Shown here piece after piece: positions 17,025 to 26,432 of a DNA stretch of 64,000 nucleotides. This DNA comes from Flavobacterium sp. NRK F7. Lineage in GTDB: Bacteria; Bacteroidota; Bacteroidia; Flavobacteriales; Flavobacteriaceae. The DNA lies in the NCBI RefSeq assembly GCF_024054195.1, contig NZ_JAMXLB010000001.1, positions 124,001-188,000 of the forward strand, written 5' to 3'. Every line of letters starts with the position of its first letter. Within the stretch, counting starts at the first letter, position 1. Position numbers and translations under genes: made by a program. Under the pieces are notes generated by a model, which searched no databases, had not been told where the DNA came from, and saw only the letters and a program-made list of their open reading frames with translations.

Positions 17025-17638
17025 TGCATATAGCAGTTGCTGGAAATATTGGAGCCGGGAAAACCACTTTAACAAAATTATTAGCAAAACATTTTAAATG
17101 GGAAGCACATTTTGAAGATGTTGTTGATAATCCGTATTTAGATGATTTTTACCATCAAATGGAACGTTGGAGTTTTAATTTACAAATTTACTTTTTAAAC
17201 AGTCGTTTTAGACAAGTATTGCAAATTAGAGAATCAGGTAAAACTACCATTCAAGATAGAACAATTTATGAAGATGCGCATATTTTTGCGCCTAACCTTC
17301 ACACTATGGGTTTAATGACTAATAGGGATTACAACAATTACAAATCTTTATTTGATTTAATGGAAGGCTTAGTAGGCTCGCCTGATTTATTGATTTATTT
17401 GAGAAGTTCAATTCCTAATTTAGTAAGTCAAATTCACAAAAGAGGTAGAGATTATGAAAACACAATTTCTATTGAATATTTAAGTCGATTAAATGAACGC
17501 TATGAAGCATGGATTGAAACCTATGACAAAGGAAAATTAGTCATTATCGATGTAGACAATATAAATTTTGTAGACAATCCTGAAGATTTAGGAAGTATTA
17601 TTAACAAAATTGATGCCGAATTAAACGGTTTATTTTAA
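17024..17638 (+). CDS. Deoxynucleoside kinase
   Basis: It phosphorylates deoxynucleosides with ATP for the salvage of DNA precursors. The P-loop is GNIGAGKTT (residues 7-15), the Glu/Arg substrate motif is DRTIYEDAHIFA, and the lid with RxxR-type arginines is KRGRDYEN. The length of 204 residues fits the bacterial dNK/dAK/dGK family; which base it prefers cannot be read from the sequence. It starts within the stop codon of the unknown exported protein. A nucleoside transporter and ThyA elsewhere in the window serve the same metabolism but are not in this operon. Confidence 0.92.
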   Translation: MHIAVAGNIGAGKTTLTKLLAKHFKWEAHFEDVVDNPYLDDFYHQMERWSFNLQIYFLNSRFRQVLQIRESGKTTIQDRTIYEDAHIFAPNLHTMGLMTNRDYNNYKSLFDLMEGLVGSPDLLIYLRSSIPNLVSQIHKRGRDYENTISIEYLSRLNERYEAWIETYDKGKLVIIDVDNINFVDNPEDLGSIINKIDAELNGLF

Positions 17639-17643
17639 TTTAA

Positions 17644-17666
17644 ACCTCTCCAAAAGAGGGGGTTTT
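17644..17666 (+). terminator. Probable terminator after the deoxynucleoside kinase
   Basis: AACCTCT and AGAGGGGGTTTT form a short stem over a loop of CCAAA, followed by T-rich sequence. It lies just behind the kinase stop codon at 17638 and ahead of the next ATG at 17693. Confidence 0.5.
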
Positions 17667-17692
17667 CATTTAACAACTAAAACAAAAATAAC

Positions 17693-18283
17693 ATGCCTTT
17701 AGTCACTCCTTTACACCCTGATCATGATACTGCAACAAAAGAGTTAGCCACTTTTTTTAATGAGACTTTAGGTTTTTGTCCTAATTCGGTTTTAACAATG
17801 CAACACAGACCTGCCATATCAAAGGCCTTTATCAATTTAAATATGGCAGTAATGGAAAACCAAGGTCGCGTTACTTCAGCTTTAAAAAGAATGATTGCCT
17901 GGGTAAGTAGTAATGCTACTGGCTGTCGTTATTGTCAAGCGCATGCGATAAGAGCAGCAGAACGCTACGGTGCAGAACAAGAGCAATTAAATAACATTTG
18001 GGAATATAAAACGCATCCTGCTTTTTCAGATGCTGAAAGAGCCGCATTAGATTTTTCATTAGCAGCTTCTTTGGTTCCAAATACTGTTGATGAAGCTATT
18101 AAAACAGAATTATATAAGCATTGGAACGAAGGTGAAATAGTAGAAATGCTAGGAGTTATCTCACTTTTTGGTTATTTAAATCGTTGGAATGATTCTATGG
18201 GAACTACCTTAGAAGAAGGAGCCATTGAAAGTGGGAACCAATATTTAGAAAAAACAGGCTGGGAAGTTGGCAAACATATCTAA
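17693..18283 (+). CDS. Carboxymuconolactone decarboxylase / AhpD-like protein
   Basis: The 196-residue all-helical protein carries the AhpD-type redox motif C78-R-Y-C81-Q-A-H84. Relatives in this family are alkylhydroperoxidase-like enzymes that use the CxxC pair with a nearby His. It matches the 'peroxidase-related' branch rather than true carboxymuconolactone decarboxylases, because the decarboxylase active-site pattern is not evident. There is no signal peptide, so it is cytoplasmic. It is a single gene, convergent with the beta-mannosidase; their ends overlap by 4 bases. The substrate is unknown. Confidence 0.85.
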   Translation: MPLVTPLHPDHDTATKELATFFNETLGFCPNSVLTMQHRPAISKAFINLNMAVMENQGRVTSALKRMIAWVSSNATGCRYCQAHAIRAAERYGAEQEQLNNIWEYKTHPAFSDAERAALDFSLAASLVPNTVDEAIKTELYKHWNEGEIVEMLGVISLFGYLNRWNDSMGTTLEEGAIESGNQYLEKTGWEVGKHI

Positions 18284-20745
18284 TTTAGGGTATCAAATAA
18301 GCTTTTAACAGAAACTGTTTTTACAGGTTGTGTGACTTTTATGGTATAGACTTCATTCGGCAAAACATCAAAATAATTGTGGCTAAAATGAGTTTTCTCA
18401 TCTGAAGACAAACACACATTTTTAGCTACTACATTTGATGTAATTTCATAGGTTACTTCATCTATTTTTGTAATCTTTAGACCTGGTTTTAGCAACTGTA
18501 AGTCTTTGGGTTTAACCCAATAAAAAGTAGTATTCACTTTTTTCTCTTTCGTTACAAACTGAAGTTGCACCACTGATTTTTTTCGATATTTCTTAGGAAT
18601 GTCTTTTTTTGAAAAGGTATACACGATTTGACTTGAATTTGCTTTCACTTCTGTTAGAATAGTCTTTTCAAAAAGTACTTTTCCATTAAAATCTATAGTT
18701 TTCAAAATTAAATTACCTAAAATATCTTGCAAACTATCATTTACCAAATACACCTGATATTTTTCTTTGTCTTCTCCAACCGAAATAAGGAGGTTTTCAA
18801 AACTTTGCTTTACTTGATAATGCGACGCTTTCCAATTCCCAAAATAATCAACAGAACTCCAAGAGGTAACAGGCCAGCAATCATTGAGCTGCCAATAGAG
18901 TGTTCCCATACAATTAGGCTTTGCCCTTCTATGCGCTTCAATAGCTACTTTCATGCCTTTTGCTTGCAACAATTGAGAAACATAACTATAATTTTCAAAG
19001 GTCTTTGGAATTATATAATCGCGTTGCATGTATTCTTTTATGGTTTCATAGCCTGTGGGATGTTTTTGATGGCTTTTTATACTTTCGGAATCAAATTCTA
19101 ATTGATTTCCATTCGAAAAATAGTTAAAAGTAGTCATATCTGGCATTCCTTGAAATCCATATTCACTCATGAAACGTCCCACTTTTTCTTCGTATATTTC
19201 AAAAGGTTCTTTTCCCCACCAAACACCCCAATAATGAGCATCTCCTTGTAGCAAACTTTCCTTTCTTCCCCAACCAATGGAAGGAGAAGATGGCCAATAA
19301 ATCGCTTTTTTTTCTGGATACAAACTATCCAACGTATTTGGAAGTAATTCGTGAAATACTTTTTGGTAATCCTTCCATATTTGAGTAGAATCTGCTTTAG
19401 AATACTTCAATTGCTTTTGCCAACCCCAATTATGCCACGCTTCATCTATTTCATTATTGCCACACCAAAGTGCTAAAGAAGGATGATTTTGAATTCGATT
19501 TACATTATCGATTACCTCTTGCTTTATGTTTTCTAAAAAATCTTTCCCTCCTGGATACATGGCGCAAGCAAACATAAAATCTTGCCACACTAGAATTCCA
19601 TTTTTATCACAAGCGTTATAAAAAGCATCGCTAGCATATACACCGCCTCCCCAAACACGCAACATATTCATATTTGCTGCCACTGCGTCTTCAATTCGTT
19701 TTTGAGAAACACTATCCGCAACTCTTGGCAAAAAACTATCCTCTGGAATATAATTGGCTCCCTTCATAAAAACAGGCTTGCCATTCAGCTTAAAATAAAA
19801 ACTTTTCCCTATAGCATCTTGTTCTTGAATTAATTCAATGGTTCGTAAACCAATGTTCATTTCTTGTGATTCTATTTCTTGTAAATCGTCAAACAAACTA
19901 ATCTTGAAAGCGTATAAATTGGGTTCACCTAAACCATTACACCACCACAATTTAGGGTTATTTATCCTATATTTTATTGGAATCTTATGCAATCCTTTTT
20001 GTAATTCAACCTTTGCAATTGAGTCATTAACCTTTATTGTAATTACTTGTTTTTTTTCAGAAAACACTGTTGTGTTAAACTCTAAATCAGCTTTTTGAGA
20101 ATCCAATTGAACTTGTTTGTAACTACTGTTTACCAAAGTAAGTTGGTTCCAAAAATGTAATTTTACATCTTTCCAAATTCCTGCTGTAACCAATCTTGGT
20201 CCCCAATCCCAACCATATTGATAGGGTGCTTTTCTTGAATACACTCTTTCATCTGTAGGCAATTGAACCGATTGCTTCTTAGCTATATGTTGCTCTTCAA
20301 TCACTGCTGATTTGAAAACCACTTTGAGTATATTTTCTCCTTCTAACAAATACTTTCTAACGGGAATTTTCCAAATTCGAAACATATTATTGGCTTCCAA
20401 AATAAGTTGGTTGTTTAAAAAAACAGAAGCATATGTATCAAGACCATCAAACTGCAAATCAATATTTTTAAAATTCATTTCAGATTGAGAGAGAAAGAAA
20501 GAAGTCTTATATTCCCAATCTTTTTTTTCGACCCATTGTACATTTTTTTCATTGGTTTCCAAAAAAGGATCAGGTATTACATTATTGGCTAACAAATCAG
20601 TATGAACCGTACCAGGAACTGTTGCGGTAAACCAATTCTTTGTATCAACTTGTTTAAATTTCCAATTTTCACTACTTAATGACCGTTTTAAGTTTTGCCC
20701 AAAAAACACAATAGGGAAGAAAAACAAGACCAAATACTTATTCAT
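18280..20745 (-). CDS. Beta-mannosidase, glycoside hydrolase family 2
   Basis: The 821-residue enzyme has a signal peptide (MNKYLVLFFFPIVFFGQ). The domain order is: GH2 sugar-binding beta-sandwich (WFTATVPGTVHTDLLANNVI), immunoglobulin-like domain, TIM barrel, and C-terminal sandwiches. The acid/base is E432 in WCGNNEIDEAW and the nucleophile E528 in MSEYGFQGMP, both family motifs. It removes beta-1,4-linked mannose from the non-reducing end. The start overlaps the cutC stop by 8 bases. With the glycosylasparaginase two genes upstream it suggests breakdown of the Man-GlcNAc-GlcNAc-Asn core of N-glycans. Confidence 0.93.
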   Translation of the reverse strand: MNKYLVLFFFPIVFFGQNLKRSLSSENWKFKQVDTKNWFTATVPGTVHTDLLANNVIPDPFLETNEKNVQWVEKKDWEYKTSFFLSQSEMNFKNIDLQFDGLDTYASVFLNNQLILEANNMFRIWKIPVRKYLLEGENILKVVFKSAVIEEQHIAKKQSVQLPTDERVYSRKAPYQYGWDWGPRLVTAGIWKDVKLHFWNQLTLVNSSYKQVQLDSQKADLEFNTTVFSEKKQVITIKVNDSIAKVELQKGLHKIPIKYRINNPKLWWCNGLGEPNLYAFKISLFDDLQEIESQEMNIGLRTIELIQEQDAIGKSFYFKLNGKPVFMKGANYIPEDSFLPRVADSVSQKRIEDAVAANMNMLRVWGGGVYASDAFYNACDKNGILVWQDFMFACAMYPGGKDFLENIKQEVIDNVNRIQNHPSLALWCGNNEIDEAWHNWGWQKQLKYSKADSTQIWKDYQKVFHELLPNTLDSLYPEKKAIYWPSSPSIGWGRKESLLQGDAHYWGVWWGKEPFEIYEEKVGRFMSEYGFQGMPDMTTFNYFSNGNQLEFDSESIKSHQKHPTGYETIKEYMQRDYIIPKTFENYSYVSQLLQAKGMKVAIEAHRRAKPNCMGTLYWQLNDCWPVTSWSSVDYFGNWKASHYQVKQSFENLLISVGEDKEKYQVYLVNDSLQDILGNLILKTIDFNGKVLFEKTILTEVKANSSQIVYTFSKKDIPKKYRKKSVVQLQFVTKEKKVNTTFYWVKPKDLQLLKPGLKITKIDEVTYEITSNVVAKNVCLSSDEKTHFSHNYFDVLPNEVYTIKVTQPVKTVSVKSLFDTLN

Positions 20746-21409
20746 TTAATATCGATTTTAAGCGTTGAATTTCTATGGGATCGGCAGTTTCTGTTCCATC
20801 AGTAATAGCAGAAGAATGATAAAATATTGCATTTGTCTTTTGTTGAATCATTTTCAAATTCGAAGAACGTAAACTTCCTCCTGGCATAATAATTATTCTG
20901 TTATTTGCTTTTTGAACTAACCGTTTTAACTGAGTAGCACCATCGTTAACATTTTTTGCGTTTCCAGAAGTTAAAATCGTTTGAAAACCACATGCAACAA
21001 GTTCTTCTAATGCTTGGAAAGGATTTGAAACTTCGTCAAAAGCTCTATGAAAAGTACACGGTAAAGGTTTTGCTAGAGAAACTAAAGCTTTATTTTGAAT
21101 CACATCTACTTTATTTTCAACATCTAAAATTCCGAAAACAAATCCATTAATTCCCATTTCCTTTACTACTTTTATTTTTGATTGCATCCATTCCAATTCT
21201 GTTTCATTATAAACAAAATTTCCACCTCTCGGACGAATCATCACATATATAGGAATGTTTATTTTTGCTTTCACATTTTGAATCATTTCGAGTGAAGGCG
21301 TTGTACCTCCTATGCTCATTTCAACACATAATTCTATGCGATCAGCTCCGTTTTTTTGAGCGATTTCAGCAGATTCTAAATTAAAGCAGGCAATTTCTAA
21401 TGATGGCAT
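20738..21409 (-). CDS. cutC: CutC family protein
   Basis: The 223-residue TIM-barrel protein shows the family patterns EIACFNLESAEIAQKNGADRIELC at the N-terminus, IMIRPRGGNFVYNETE, and HRAFDEVSNP. CutC was named for copper homeostasis, but its enzymatic role is not settled. It has no signal peptide and is probably cytoplasmic. It lies between the glycosylasparaginase (12-base gap) and the beta-mannosidase (8-base overlap). Association with glycoside hydrolase genes in Bacteroidota hints at a sugar-related role rather than a copper one; this is inference. Confidence 0.92.
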   Translation of the reverse strand: MPSLEIACFNLESAEIAQKNGADRIELCVEMSIGGTTPSLEMIQNVKAKINIPIYVMIRPRGGNFVYNETELEWMQSKIKVVKEMGINGFVFGILDVENKVDVIQNKALVSLAKPLPCTFHRAFDEVSNPFQALEELVACGFQTILTSGNAKNVNDGATQLKRLVQKANNRIIIMPGGSLRSSNLKMIQQKTNAIFYHSSAITDGTETADPIEIQRLKSILNE

Positions 21410-21421
21410 TATTGGATCAAT

Positions 21422-22414
21422 TTATTTCAAAAAGTAAGCCGAATCTATTAATTTATTTCCAGAAGTATCTTGTACTGCATAATTAAAACCACTTTGTATA
21501 CAATAAGCGCCATACTCTCCTTTTTTATTTAGCGCGATAAATCCAACTTGAATATCTTTTAAGTTTTTATTTCTGTTTTTTGTAAGTTTAACAATTCGTG
21601 CCACTGCCTCTTCACAAGCTTTTTGAGGTGTTTTTCCTTGTCTCATTAATTCGACCACTAAATGACAGCCTACAATTCTAATGACTTCTTCTCCATGTCC
21701 TGTGGCAGTAGCAGCTCCAATTTCATTGTCTACAAATAATCCTGCACCAATAATAGGAGAATCACCTACTCTTCCATGCATTTTAAAAGCCATTCCACTA
21801 GTAGTGCAAGCTCCAGAAAGATTACCATGACTATCTAAAGCAATCATACCAATCGTATCGTGGTTTTCAATATTAGCAATAGGTTTATACTCACTCTTTT
21901 TCAGCCATTCTTTCCATTCTTTTTCAGAAGCTTCAACCAATAAATTTTCTTTCTGAAATCCTTGAGAAAGTGCAAACTGTAAAGCACCATCTCCCACTAA
22001 CATGACATGAGGTGTTTTCTCCATAACAGCTCTAGCAACTGATACAGGATGTTTAATATGTTCCAATGCAGCTACAGAACCAATATTTGAAAATTCATCC
22101 ATAATGCAAGAATCCAAAGTTACTTTCCCATCTCTATCAGGTCTACCACCAAAACCAACACTTCTTTCATTCGGATCTCCTTCAGGAATTTTAACACCCG
22201 CTTCTACTGCATCTAAAGCTCTTCCTCTATTGTTTAGAATTTTCCAGGCCTCTTCATTAGCTTGAATTCCAAAATTCCAAGTTGACAAAACTATAGGTTT
22301 ATTTATTGCACTGCTCTTTTGATTGCTATTTTCTTCCTTCGTTTTAAACGAATATAACGCTAAACCAACAGAAGCTGCTGCTGTCGTTTTTAAAAAATCT
22401 CTTCTGTTTTTCAT
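21422..22414 (-). CDS. N4-(beta-N-acetylglucosaminyl)-L-asparaginase (glycosylasparaginase)
   Basis: This Ntn-hydrolase cleaves the GlcNAc-Asn bond of N-linked glycopeptides. It is 330 residues with an N-terminal twin-arginine-like leader (MKNRRDFLKTTAAASVG), so it is exported folded. Autocleavage should occur before nucleophile T187 in ENHDTIGMIALD; the substrate region GRVGDSPIIGAGLFVDNEIG and TGHGEEVIR follow. The text is very close to what I recall of the Elizabethkingia (Flavobacterium) meningoseptica enzyme. It is first in the operon with cutC and beta-mannosidase, and follows the hppA terminator. Confidence 0.94.
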   Translation of the reverse strand: MKNRRDFLKTTAAASVGLALYSFKTKEENSNQKSSAINKPIVLSTWNFGIQANEEAWKILNNRGRALDAVEAGVKIPEGDPNERSVGFGGRPDRDGKVTLDSCIMDEFSNIGSVAALEHIKHPVSVARAVMEKTPHVMLVGDGALQFALSQGFQKENLLVEASEKEWKEWLKKSEYKPIANIENHDTIGMIALDSHGNLSGACTTSGMAFKMHGRVGDSPIIGAGLFVDNEIGAATATGHGEEVIRIVGCHLVVELMRQGKTPQKACEEAVARIVKLTKNRNKNLKDIQVGFIALNKKGEYGAYCIQSGFNYAVQDTSGNKLIDSAYFLK

Positions 22415-22461
22415 ATTGTTTTTAAATCAGTTATAAATGTATTGAAACCTATACTAGAACC

Positions 22462-22499
22462 AAAAAATCTCTTTCAAAATACATTAAAAGAGATTTTTT
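22462..22499 (-). terminator. Terminator of hppA
   Basis: A 13-bp stem, AAAAAATCTCTTT (22462-22474) with AAAGAGATTTTTT (22487-22499), lies 24 bases beyond the hppA stop on the minus strand, with a T tract. It separates hppA from the glycosylasparaginase operon. Confidence 0.85.
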
Positions 22500-22522
22500 G
22501 TGTGAAAATATTTTAGAAAAAA

Positions 22523-25063
22523 TTATTTAAGCATTTCTATTTGTGCAGTAACTTCTGCATCTGTACCTTCAAAAGTTTTTTCGGACACCTTCTCCTCTCC
22601 ATCATGCATTTCAGTTATTTTCACAACCGCTTTGACAGTACCATTTTCAGCAACTGTTTTTTCAATTTGTACTTCTTTACGAGTTTCCGAATTTGCATGA
22701 ACATCATGGTTTAAGCTGTGTATAACTTCACCTTGTAACATCTTACAATTAGGATTCATACAGCCTTTTTCAATACATTCAGCCTCACTCATGGATGCAC
22801 ATTCCACCATTGCACCATGTTTATGACAACACGCCCCCATAGCCATTTCAGAAGTAGCGGAATGCCCTCCTAAAATTGGAGCAATAACCAAACCAATCAA
22901 ACACGTTAATTTTATCAAAATATTCATTGAAGGTCCTGAAGTATCTTTGAAAGGATCCCCTACTGTATCACCAGTTACAGCTGCTTTATGAGCATCAGAA
23001 CCTTTATAAGTCATTTCTCCATTAATCTCAACACCAGCTTCAAAAGACTTTTTAGCATTGTCCCATGCACCACCCGCATTATTTTGAAAAACAGCCCAAA
23101 GCACGCCTGAAACGGTAACTCCAGCCATATAGCCTCCTAACATTTCTGCTACTAATTGGTTATTATCTTGATATACTAACATTCCTAATAAAACAATTGC
23201 AATAGGGAAGCCAATAGTTAAAATACCTGGCAACATCATTTCGCGTAAAGCCGCTTTTGTAGAGATTTCCACACATTTACCATATTCTGGTTTTCCAGTT
23301 CCTTCCATTATTCCTGGAATTTCTTTGAATTGACGACGTACTTCGTACACCATATCCATAGCAGCTTTACCCACAGAATTCATCGCCAAAGCTGAGAAAA
23401 CTACAGGAATCATTCCGCCTACAAATAACATGGCTAATACTGGGGCTTTAAAAATATTAATTCCATCAATACCTGTAAAAGTAACATAAGCAGCAAATAA
23501 AGCCAATGAAGTTAATGCTGCAGAAGCAATTGCAAATCCTTTTCCAGTTGCAGCAGTAGTATTCCCTACTGAATCTAAAATATCAGTTCTAGTACGCACT
23601 TCTTTTGGCAACTCACTCATCTCAGCAATTCCACCTGCATTATCAGCGATAGGTCCGAATGCATCAATAGCTAACTGCATAGCAGTTGTTGCCATCATTG
23701 CAGAAGCTGCTAAAGCAACACCATAAAACCCTGCTAAAGCATAAGAAGCCCAAATAGCGCCACCAAATAATAATACTGTTGGAAAAGTAGAAATCATACC
23801 GGTTGCTAAACCAGCAATCACATTAGTTCCAGCACCTGTTGAAGATTTTTGAACAATCGCTAAGACGGGTTTCGTACCCAATCCTGTATAATATTCTGTA
23901 ACTGATGAAATAGCTCCACCTACAAACAAACCAACAATTGTAGCGTAGAAAACACGCATAGATGAAATTTCTTTTAAGCCTTCCCCATAGAAATTTAATT
24001 TCATGGTTTCTGGCAACATATATTGTACTAAGAAATAACAAGAAACTAATGTTAATCCTATAGAAACCCAGTTACCAATATTTAAAGCACCTTGAACTTG
24101 TTTTTCTTTAGCATCATCAGAAGCAATTTTTACTAACATAGTTCCAATGATAGAGAATAAAATTCCAAAACCAGCAATTGCCATTGGCAATAAAATAGGT
24201 CCAATCCCTCCAAAAGCATCTTGGATGGCACCACCCATATCTTTGATAACATAATTACCTAATACCATAGCTGCTAATACCGTTGCTACATAAGAACCAA
24301 ACAAATCCGCTCCCATACCTGCGACGTCACCTACATTATCACCCACATTATCAGCAATTGTAGCTGGATTTCGAGGATCGTCTTCTGGAATTCCTGCTTC
24401 AACTTTACCTACTAAATCCGCACCTACATCAGCCGCTTTAGTGTAGATTCCGCCACCTACACGTGCAAAAAGAGCAATGGATTCTGCTCCAAGAGAAAAG
24501 CCTGCTAAGGTTTCTAAAACGATAGTCATCAATTCAGTTGGAGATTTTTGAACCCCATCAAACATGGTTGATTCCCAAACTCCATTCATAAAAACTTGGA
24601 ATAAAATAATAAAAAACACTGTTAAACCTAAAACGGCTAATCCTGCAACACCAAGACCCATAACAGTTCCACCGCCAAAAGACACTTTTAACGCCTGAGG
24701 TAAACTGGTTCTTGCAGCCTGAGTTGTTCTAACATTCGTTTTGGTAGCAATCTTCATCCCCATATTTCCTGCTAATGCAGAAAAAATAGCTCCAAAGATG
24801 AAAGCTACTACAATAAGTATATGTGTTGTTGGCACTATAAATGAAATTGCCGCTAGAGCAATACTGGCTCCAATAACAAAAAAAGTTAACAATTTATATT
24901 CTGCTTTTAAGAAAGCCAAAGCTCCCTCATATATATAGTCGGAGATTTCTTTCATTTTACCATCTCCAGCATCTTGTTTTAAAACCCAGGCTCTTTTATA
25001 AAACATAAAAGCTAAACCTAATAATGCCATAATTACAGGCACATAAATCATTATTGAATCCAT
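22523..25063 (-). CDS. hppA: Membrane-bound ion-translocating pyrophosphatase with Cys-rich C-terminal extension
   Basis: It couples pyrophosphate hydrolysis to pumping of H+ or Na+ across the inner membrane. About 16 hydrophobic segments are visible. The active-site loop [35 protein letters not shown] and the late [13 protein letters not shown] motif are intact. [10 protein letters not shown] has Ala where K+-independent enzymes have Lys, so I infer a K+-dependent type; the pumped ion cannot be decided. The core should end near residue 731 ([11 protein letters not shown]). A further 115 residues follow, with CCHKHG, C-x7-C-x3-C-x3-C spacing of cysteines, and a charged tail ([19 protein letters not shown]). 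A soluble pyrophosphatase is next upstream. Confidence 0.95.
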   Translation of the reverse strand: MDSIMIYVPVIMALLGLAFMFYKRAWVLKQDAGDGKMKEISDYIYEGALAFLKAEYKLLTFFVIGASIALAAISFIVPTTHILIVVAFIFGAIFSALAGNMGMKIATKTNVRTTQAARTSLPQALKVSFGGGTVMGLGVAGLAVLGLTVFFIILFQVFMNGVWESTMFDGVQKSPTELMTIVLETLAGFSLGAESIALFARVGGGIYTKAADVGADLVGKVEAGIPEDDPRNPATIADNVGDNVGDVAGMGADLFGSYVATVLAAMVLGNYVIKDMGGAIQDAFGGIGPILLPMAIAGFGILFSIIGTMLVKIASDDAKEKQVQGALNIGNWVSIGLTLVSCYFLVQYMLPETMKLNFYGEGLKEISSMRVFYATIVGLFVGGAISSVTEYYTGLGTKPVLAIVQKSSTGAGTNVIAGLATGMISTFPTVLLFGGAIWASYALAGFYGVALAASAMMATTAMQLAIDAFGPIADNAGGIAEMSELPKEVRTRTDILDSVGNTTAATGKGFAIASAALTSLALFAAYVTFTGIDGINIFKAPVLAMLFVGGMIPVVFSALAMNSVGKAAMDMVYEVRRQFKEIPGIMEGTGKPEYGKCVEISTKAALREMMLPGILTIGFPIAIVLLGMLVYQDNNQLVAEMLGGYMAGVTVSGVLWAVFQNNAGGAWDNAKKSFEAGVEINGEMTYKGSDAHKAAVTGDTVGDPFKDTSGPSMNILIKLTCLIGLVIAPILGGHSATSEMAMGACCHKHGAMVECASMSEAECIEKGCMNPNCKMLQGEVIHSLNHDVHANSETRKEVQIEKTVAENGTVKAVVKITEMHDGEEKVSEKTFEGTDAEVTAQIEMLK

Positions 25064-25109
25064 ACAGTTTTTTTGGTTGTTTTAGTTAAACTTATTTTAA
25101 GGTTTTTAA

Positions 25110-25117
25110 CAAAAATA
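25110..25117 (-). promoter_or_regulatory. -7 promoter element of hppA
   Basis: The minus strand reads TATTTTTG, a perfect -7 box, about 47 bases before the hppA start and just past the terminator of the soluble pyrophosphatase gene. Confidence 0.6.
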
Positions 25118-25120
25118 AAC

Positions 25121-25157
25121 AAAAAAGGCAATATTCCTAATGAATATTGCCTTTTTT
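25121..25157. terminator. Terminator of the soluble pyrophosphatase gene
   Basis: A perfect 16-bp stem, AAAAAAGGCAATATTC (25121-25136) with GAATATTGCCTTTTTT (25142-25157), has a 5-base loop. It lies 18 bases past the ppa stop at 25175 on the minus strand. Confidence 0.9.
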
Positions 25158-25174
25158 ACATGGATTATCACAAT

Positions 25175-25705
25175 TTATTTAATACTAAATAATCCTTCTG
25201 GTTTATTTTCTAATTCGTTGAAACGGTTGGTACATTTTACTAAAATTTCTTTTGCTTCATTTACGTCTCCCCAACCTTCTACATCTACTTTTTTATTTTC
25301 TAGGTCTTTGTAAACTTGGAAAAAATGTTCGATTTCTTTAATTAAGTGCGGATTTACATCACTTAAATCGTTTAATTTATTCCAAATTGGATCAGAAACA
25401 GGTACACAAATTACTTTTTCATCTGGTCCTTTGTCATCAGCCATATGGAATACACCAATAGGTTTTACTTCCATAACGCAACCTGGAAAAGTAGGTTCGT
25501 TTACTAAAACTAAAACGTCTAATGGGTCTCCATCTAAAGCTAAAGTTTCTGGAATAAATCCGTAATCTGCAGGATACATCATAGAAGAAAATAACATTCT
25601 ATCAAAACGCATTCTTTTTAACTCGAAATCATATTCGTATTTGTTTCTACTTCCTCTTGGAATTTCTATCAATACATCAAATGTTGTAACTTTATCTGCT
25701 GTCAT
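25175..25705 (-). CDS. ppa: Inorganic pyrophosphatase (family I, soluble)
   Basis: It hydrolyses cytoplasmic pyrophosphate. The motifs are EIPRGSRNKYEYD, MYPADYGFIPETLALDGDPLDVLVL (catalytic aspartates) and a late KDLENKKVDVEGWG. I take the ATG at 25703-25705 (MTADKVTTFDVLIEI), giving 176 residues. A longer frame of 26 extra codons is open, but a perfect -7 box lies inside it at 25729-25736, so those codons are upstream of the transcript start. The gene is followed by a terminator and then hppA, so soluble and energy-conserving pyrophosphatases stand side by side with separate promoters. Confidence 0.94.
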   Translation of the reverse strand: MTADKVTTFDVLIEIPRGSRNKYEYDFELKRMRFDRMLFSSMMYPADYGFIPETLALDGDPLDVLVLVNEPTFPGCVMEVKPIGVFHMADDKGPDEKVICVPVSDPIWNKLNDLSDVNPHLIKEIEHFFQVYKDLENKKVDVEGWGDVNEAKEILVKCTNRFNELENKPEGLFSIK

Positions 25706-25728
25706 TTTTTTTATTTTTAAAGCGGGTG

Positions 25729-25736
25729 CAAATGTA
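25729..25736 (-). promoter_or_regulatory. -7 promoter element of ppa
   Basis: The minus strand reads TACATTTG, a perfect Bacteroidota -7 box, about 24 bases before the chosen ppa start. It decides against the longer N-terminus. Confidence 0.6.
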
Positions 25737-25813
25737 ATCATTCTAGATTTTTTTAAAGAATGAATTCCCAATTTATTTTGCAACTAAAGGTAAAATAATT
25801 GTTATTTAACAAT

Positions 25814-26419
25814 TTAATAAACCAAAGGTGCTCTATTGCGCTTTTTTAAGTAATAATGCCAGAAAAAATAAGTCGCTAAAGAAGTATGTGGTTCCCATTT
25901 TTTGGCTAAAGTTAGCATTTCTTCTTTAGTTGTTACTGGATATAATTCTTTAAGGGTATTTTGCAAAGCGATATCGCCTATGGGGAATACATTCTCTTTT
26001 TGAAGGCAGAACATCATATACACATCGGCAGTCCAGTTCCCAATTCCTTTTATAGCTGTTAGTTGTTTTCTGATTTCTGTTTCCTCTTTTTGGGAAAGGC
26101 TTTCCAAATCCAATTCATTTTCAATTACAGCAATTGCTAATGCTTTGAGATAATTGGCTTTTTGTTTGGACAAACCATTATTTCTCAAATCTTTTTCTGA
26201 AGCCTTGAGAATTGTTTTTGGTGATACCATTCCTAAGAAAGATTCTAATTTTAGAAAACATGCTTTAGCAGAAGCTAAGGACACTTGCTGTTCTATAATT
26301 AGCTTACAAAGTGACACAAAACCTTCTGGTCTTGTGGAAATATGGGGCTGTCCATACAAATTCAAGATTTCCTGAAAAACAGCGTCTTTTTGAAGTAAAA
26401 AAGGAATGGCTCTTTTCAT
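25814..26419 (-). CDS. DNA-3-methyladenine glycosylase II-like (HhH-GPD) enzyme
   Basis: The 201-residue cytoplasmic protein has the helix-hairpin-helix and GPD pattern LTAIKGIGNWTADVYMMFCL, with catalytic D132. An upstream segment ISTRPEGFVSLCKLIIEQQVS matches the AlkA/MPG-II family N-terminal region. It removes alkylated bases from DNA in base-excision repair. It is shorter than E. coli AlkA because the first beta domain is absent, as in many bacterial homologues. The gene lies between the ppa promoter and an intergenic palindromic element and seems to be a single unit. Confidence 0.88.
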   Translation of the reverse strand: MKRAIPFLLQKDAVFQEILNLYGQPHISTRPEGFVSLCKLIIEQQVSLASAKACFLKLESFLGMVSPKTILKASEKDLRNNGLSKQKANYLKALAIAVIENELDLESLSQKEETEIRKQLTAIKGIGNWTADVYMMFCLQKENVFPIGDIALQNTLKELYPVTTKEEMLTLAKKWEPHTSLATYFFWHYYLKKRNRAPLVY

Positions 26420-26432
26420 GTTATTTCTTTTG

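Noticed and set aside
20738-21409. Choline trimethylamine-lyase, which shares the name CutC
   Set aside because: That enzyme is a glycyl radical protein of over 800 residues. This is the unrelated 223-residue CutC TIM barrel.
25706-25783. Longer N-terminus for the soluble pyrophosphatase
   Set aside because: A perfect -7 promoter box lies inside this stretch at 25729-25736, and the family starts near MTADKVTTFDVLIEI.
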